Shown here: positions 5,749 through 6,241 of the stretch, piece by piece
Numbering within the stretch: position 1 is the stretch's first letter
Layout: each line of letters begins with the position of its first letter
DNA from: Pseudomonadota bacterium
Lineage (GTDB): Bacteria > Pseudomonadota > Alphaproteobacteria > Rhodospirillales > 2-02-FULL-58-16
Assembly: GCA_022567015.1 (NCBI GenBank)
Contig: JADFHR010000190.1
Coordinates: 1 to 6,241, forward strand
Direction: 5' to 3'
Length of the DNA: 6,241 nt
Program-made: the position numbers and the translations under genes
The notes under the pieces: generated by a model
Seen by the model: the letters and a program-made list of their open reading frames with translations, nothing else
Told to the model about the DNA's origin: nothing
Databases searched by the model: none

Positions 5749-6216
5749 ATGGCCGGAACCATCGAATCGCGTCTCGCCGAGCTCGGCATCGACCTGCCCA
5801 GGCCGACCGCGCCGGCGGCCAACTACGTGCCCTACGTGATCAGCGGCGGGTTGGTGTTCGTCTCCGGCCAGGTGACCATCGGCGACGGCAAGCTGAAATT
5901 CCTGGGCCGGCTGGGCGAGGACCTGTCGGTGGACGAGGGCTACCAGGCGGCGCGCCTGTGCGGGCTCAACCTGATCGCCCAGGCGCGCGAGGCGGCGGGC
6001 GGCGACCTCGACCGCATCCGCCGCGTCGTCAAGCTGGGCGGCTTCGTCAACTGCACGCCCGACTTCACCGACCACCCCAAGGTCATGAACGGGGCCTCCG
6101 ACCTGATGGTCGAGGTGTTCGGCGAGGCGGGCCGCCACGCCCGCTTCGCCGTCGGCGCCCCGGCCCTGCCCCTGGGCGTGGCGGTGGAGGTGGACGGGGT
6201 TTTCGAGGTGGGGTGA
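5749..6216 (+). CDS. RidA/YjgF family protein (YjgF_endoribonc-type)
   Basis: 155 residues, cytoplasmic, of the YjgF/YER057c/UK114 fold (chorismate-mutase-like trimer). ATG 5749 has AGGA (5736-5739) at 9-base spacing, and MAGTIESRLAELGIDLP is the usual family start. The open frame extends far upstream, but only as noncoding GC-rich sequence. Diagnostic stretches: PAANYVPYV, LVFVSGQV, VKLGGFVNCTPDFTDHP, VMNGASDLMVEVFG, GRHARFAVGAPALPLGVAVE. Arg132 is the likely equivalent of the E. coli RidA Arg105 that binds the substrate carboxylate, and Glu147 the likely equivalent of its conserved Glu120. RidA proper hydrolyses reactive 2-aminoacrylate and related imines. This longer ~155-residue subgroup is often named a putative endoribonuclease but its activity is little tested, so the specific reaction is uncertain. 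The stop overlaps the next ATG by one base, suggesting translational coupling. Confidence 0.93.
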   Translation: MAGTIESRLAELGIDLPRPTAPAANYVPYVISGGLVFVSGQVTIGDGKLKFLGRLGEDLSVDEGYQAARLCGLNLIAQAREAAGGDLDRIRRVVKLGGFVNCTPDFTDHPKVMNGASDLMVEVFGEAGRHARFAVGAPALPLGVAVEVDGVFEVG

Positions 6217-6241
6217 TGGGCGAGGCTTTCCCTCAATGGTC
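6216..6241 (+). CDS. Start of an unidentified coding region, cut by the window edge
   Basis: The RidA stop overlaps an ATG (TGATG, 6214-6218), and the frame reads MGEAFPQW before the window ends. One-base stop/start overlaps of this kind are typical of coupled genes in one operon. Eight residues are too few to identify a family. A GC-rich purine stretch, GAGGTGGGGTGATG, precedes the ATG and could serve as its ribosome binding site. Confidence 0.5.

Overview
The window is most likely chromosomal DNA from a GC-rich alphaproteobacterium, probably of the Rhodospirillales type. This is inferred from the strong G/C third-position bias of the three intact genes, the long cobalamin-dependent ribonucleotide reductase of the alphaproteobacterial form, and the RidA-family protein. 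No 16S or other taxonomic marker is present, so the placement is tentative.

Layout. Positions 1-117 hold the last 38 codons of an IS630-family transposase that enters from the left. Next comes a small HNH-endonuclease-like gene (145-418) broken by one extra T, closed by a strong intrinsic terminator (459-492). This first ~700 bases is visibly more AT-rich than the rest and looks like an accessory insertion zone. Positions 493-741 carry no gene. The right half of that stretch holds a cluster of NrdR-box-like operators, two of them exactly 31 bp apart, just ahead of nrdJ.

The large gene at 742-4401 is nrdJ, the adenosylcobalamin-dependent class II ribonucleotide reductase, with all expected catalytic and redox cysteines. 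A 115-base gap with an intrinsic terminator and a competing alternative hairpin separates it from a 340-residue protein (4517-5539). That protein looks like a SMODS/CD-NTase-type (cGAS/DncV-like) nucleotidyltransferase, but two of the three positions expected to hold metal-binding acids carry other residues. No CBASS effector or accessory gene is visible beside it. A 209-base gap follows, holding five consecutive perfect hairpins (5581-5676) that look like a REP/BIME-type repeat. A RidA/YjgF-family gene (5749-6216) comes next, and it overlaps by one base a further reading frame that leaves the window.

Function. NrdJ supplies deoxyribonucleotides independently of oxygen and is probably repressed by NrdR. 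The RidA-family protein is a housekeeping metabolite-damage or nucleic-acid-binding factor that appears co-translated with the next gene. The nucleotidyltransferase-like gene and the HNH/IS segment are accessory. The points most worth a second look are the apparently degenerate orphan CD-NTase, the operator cluster before nrdJ, and the terminator/anti-terminator-like structure between nrdJ and the nucleotidyltransferase gene.
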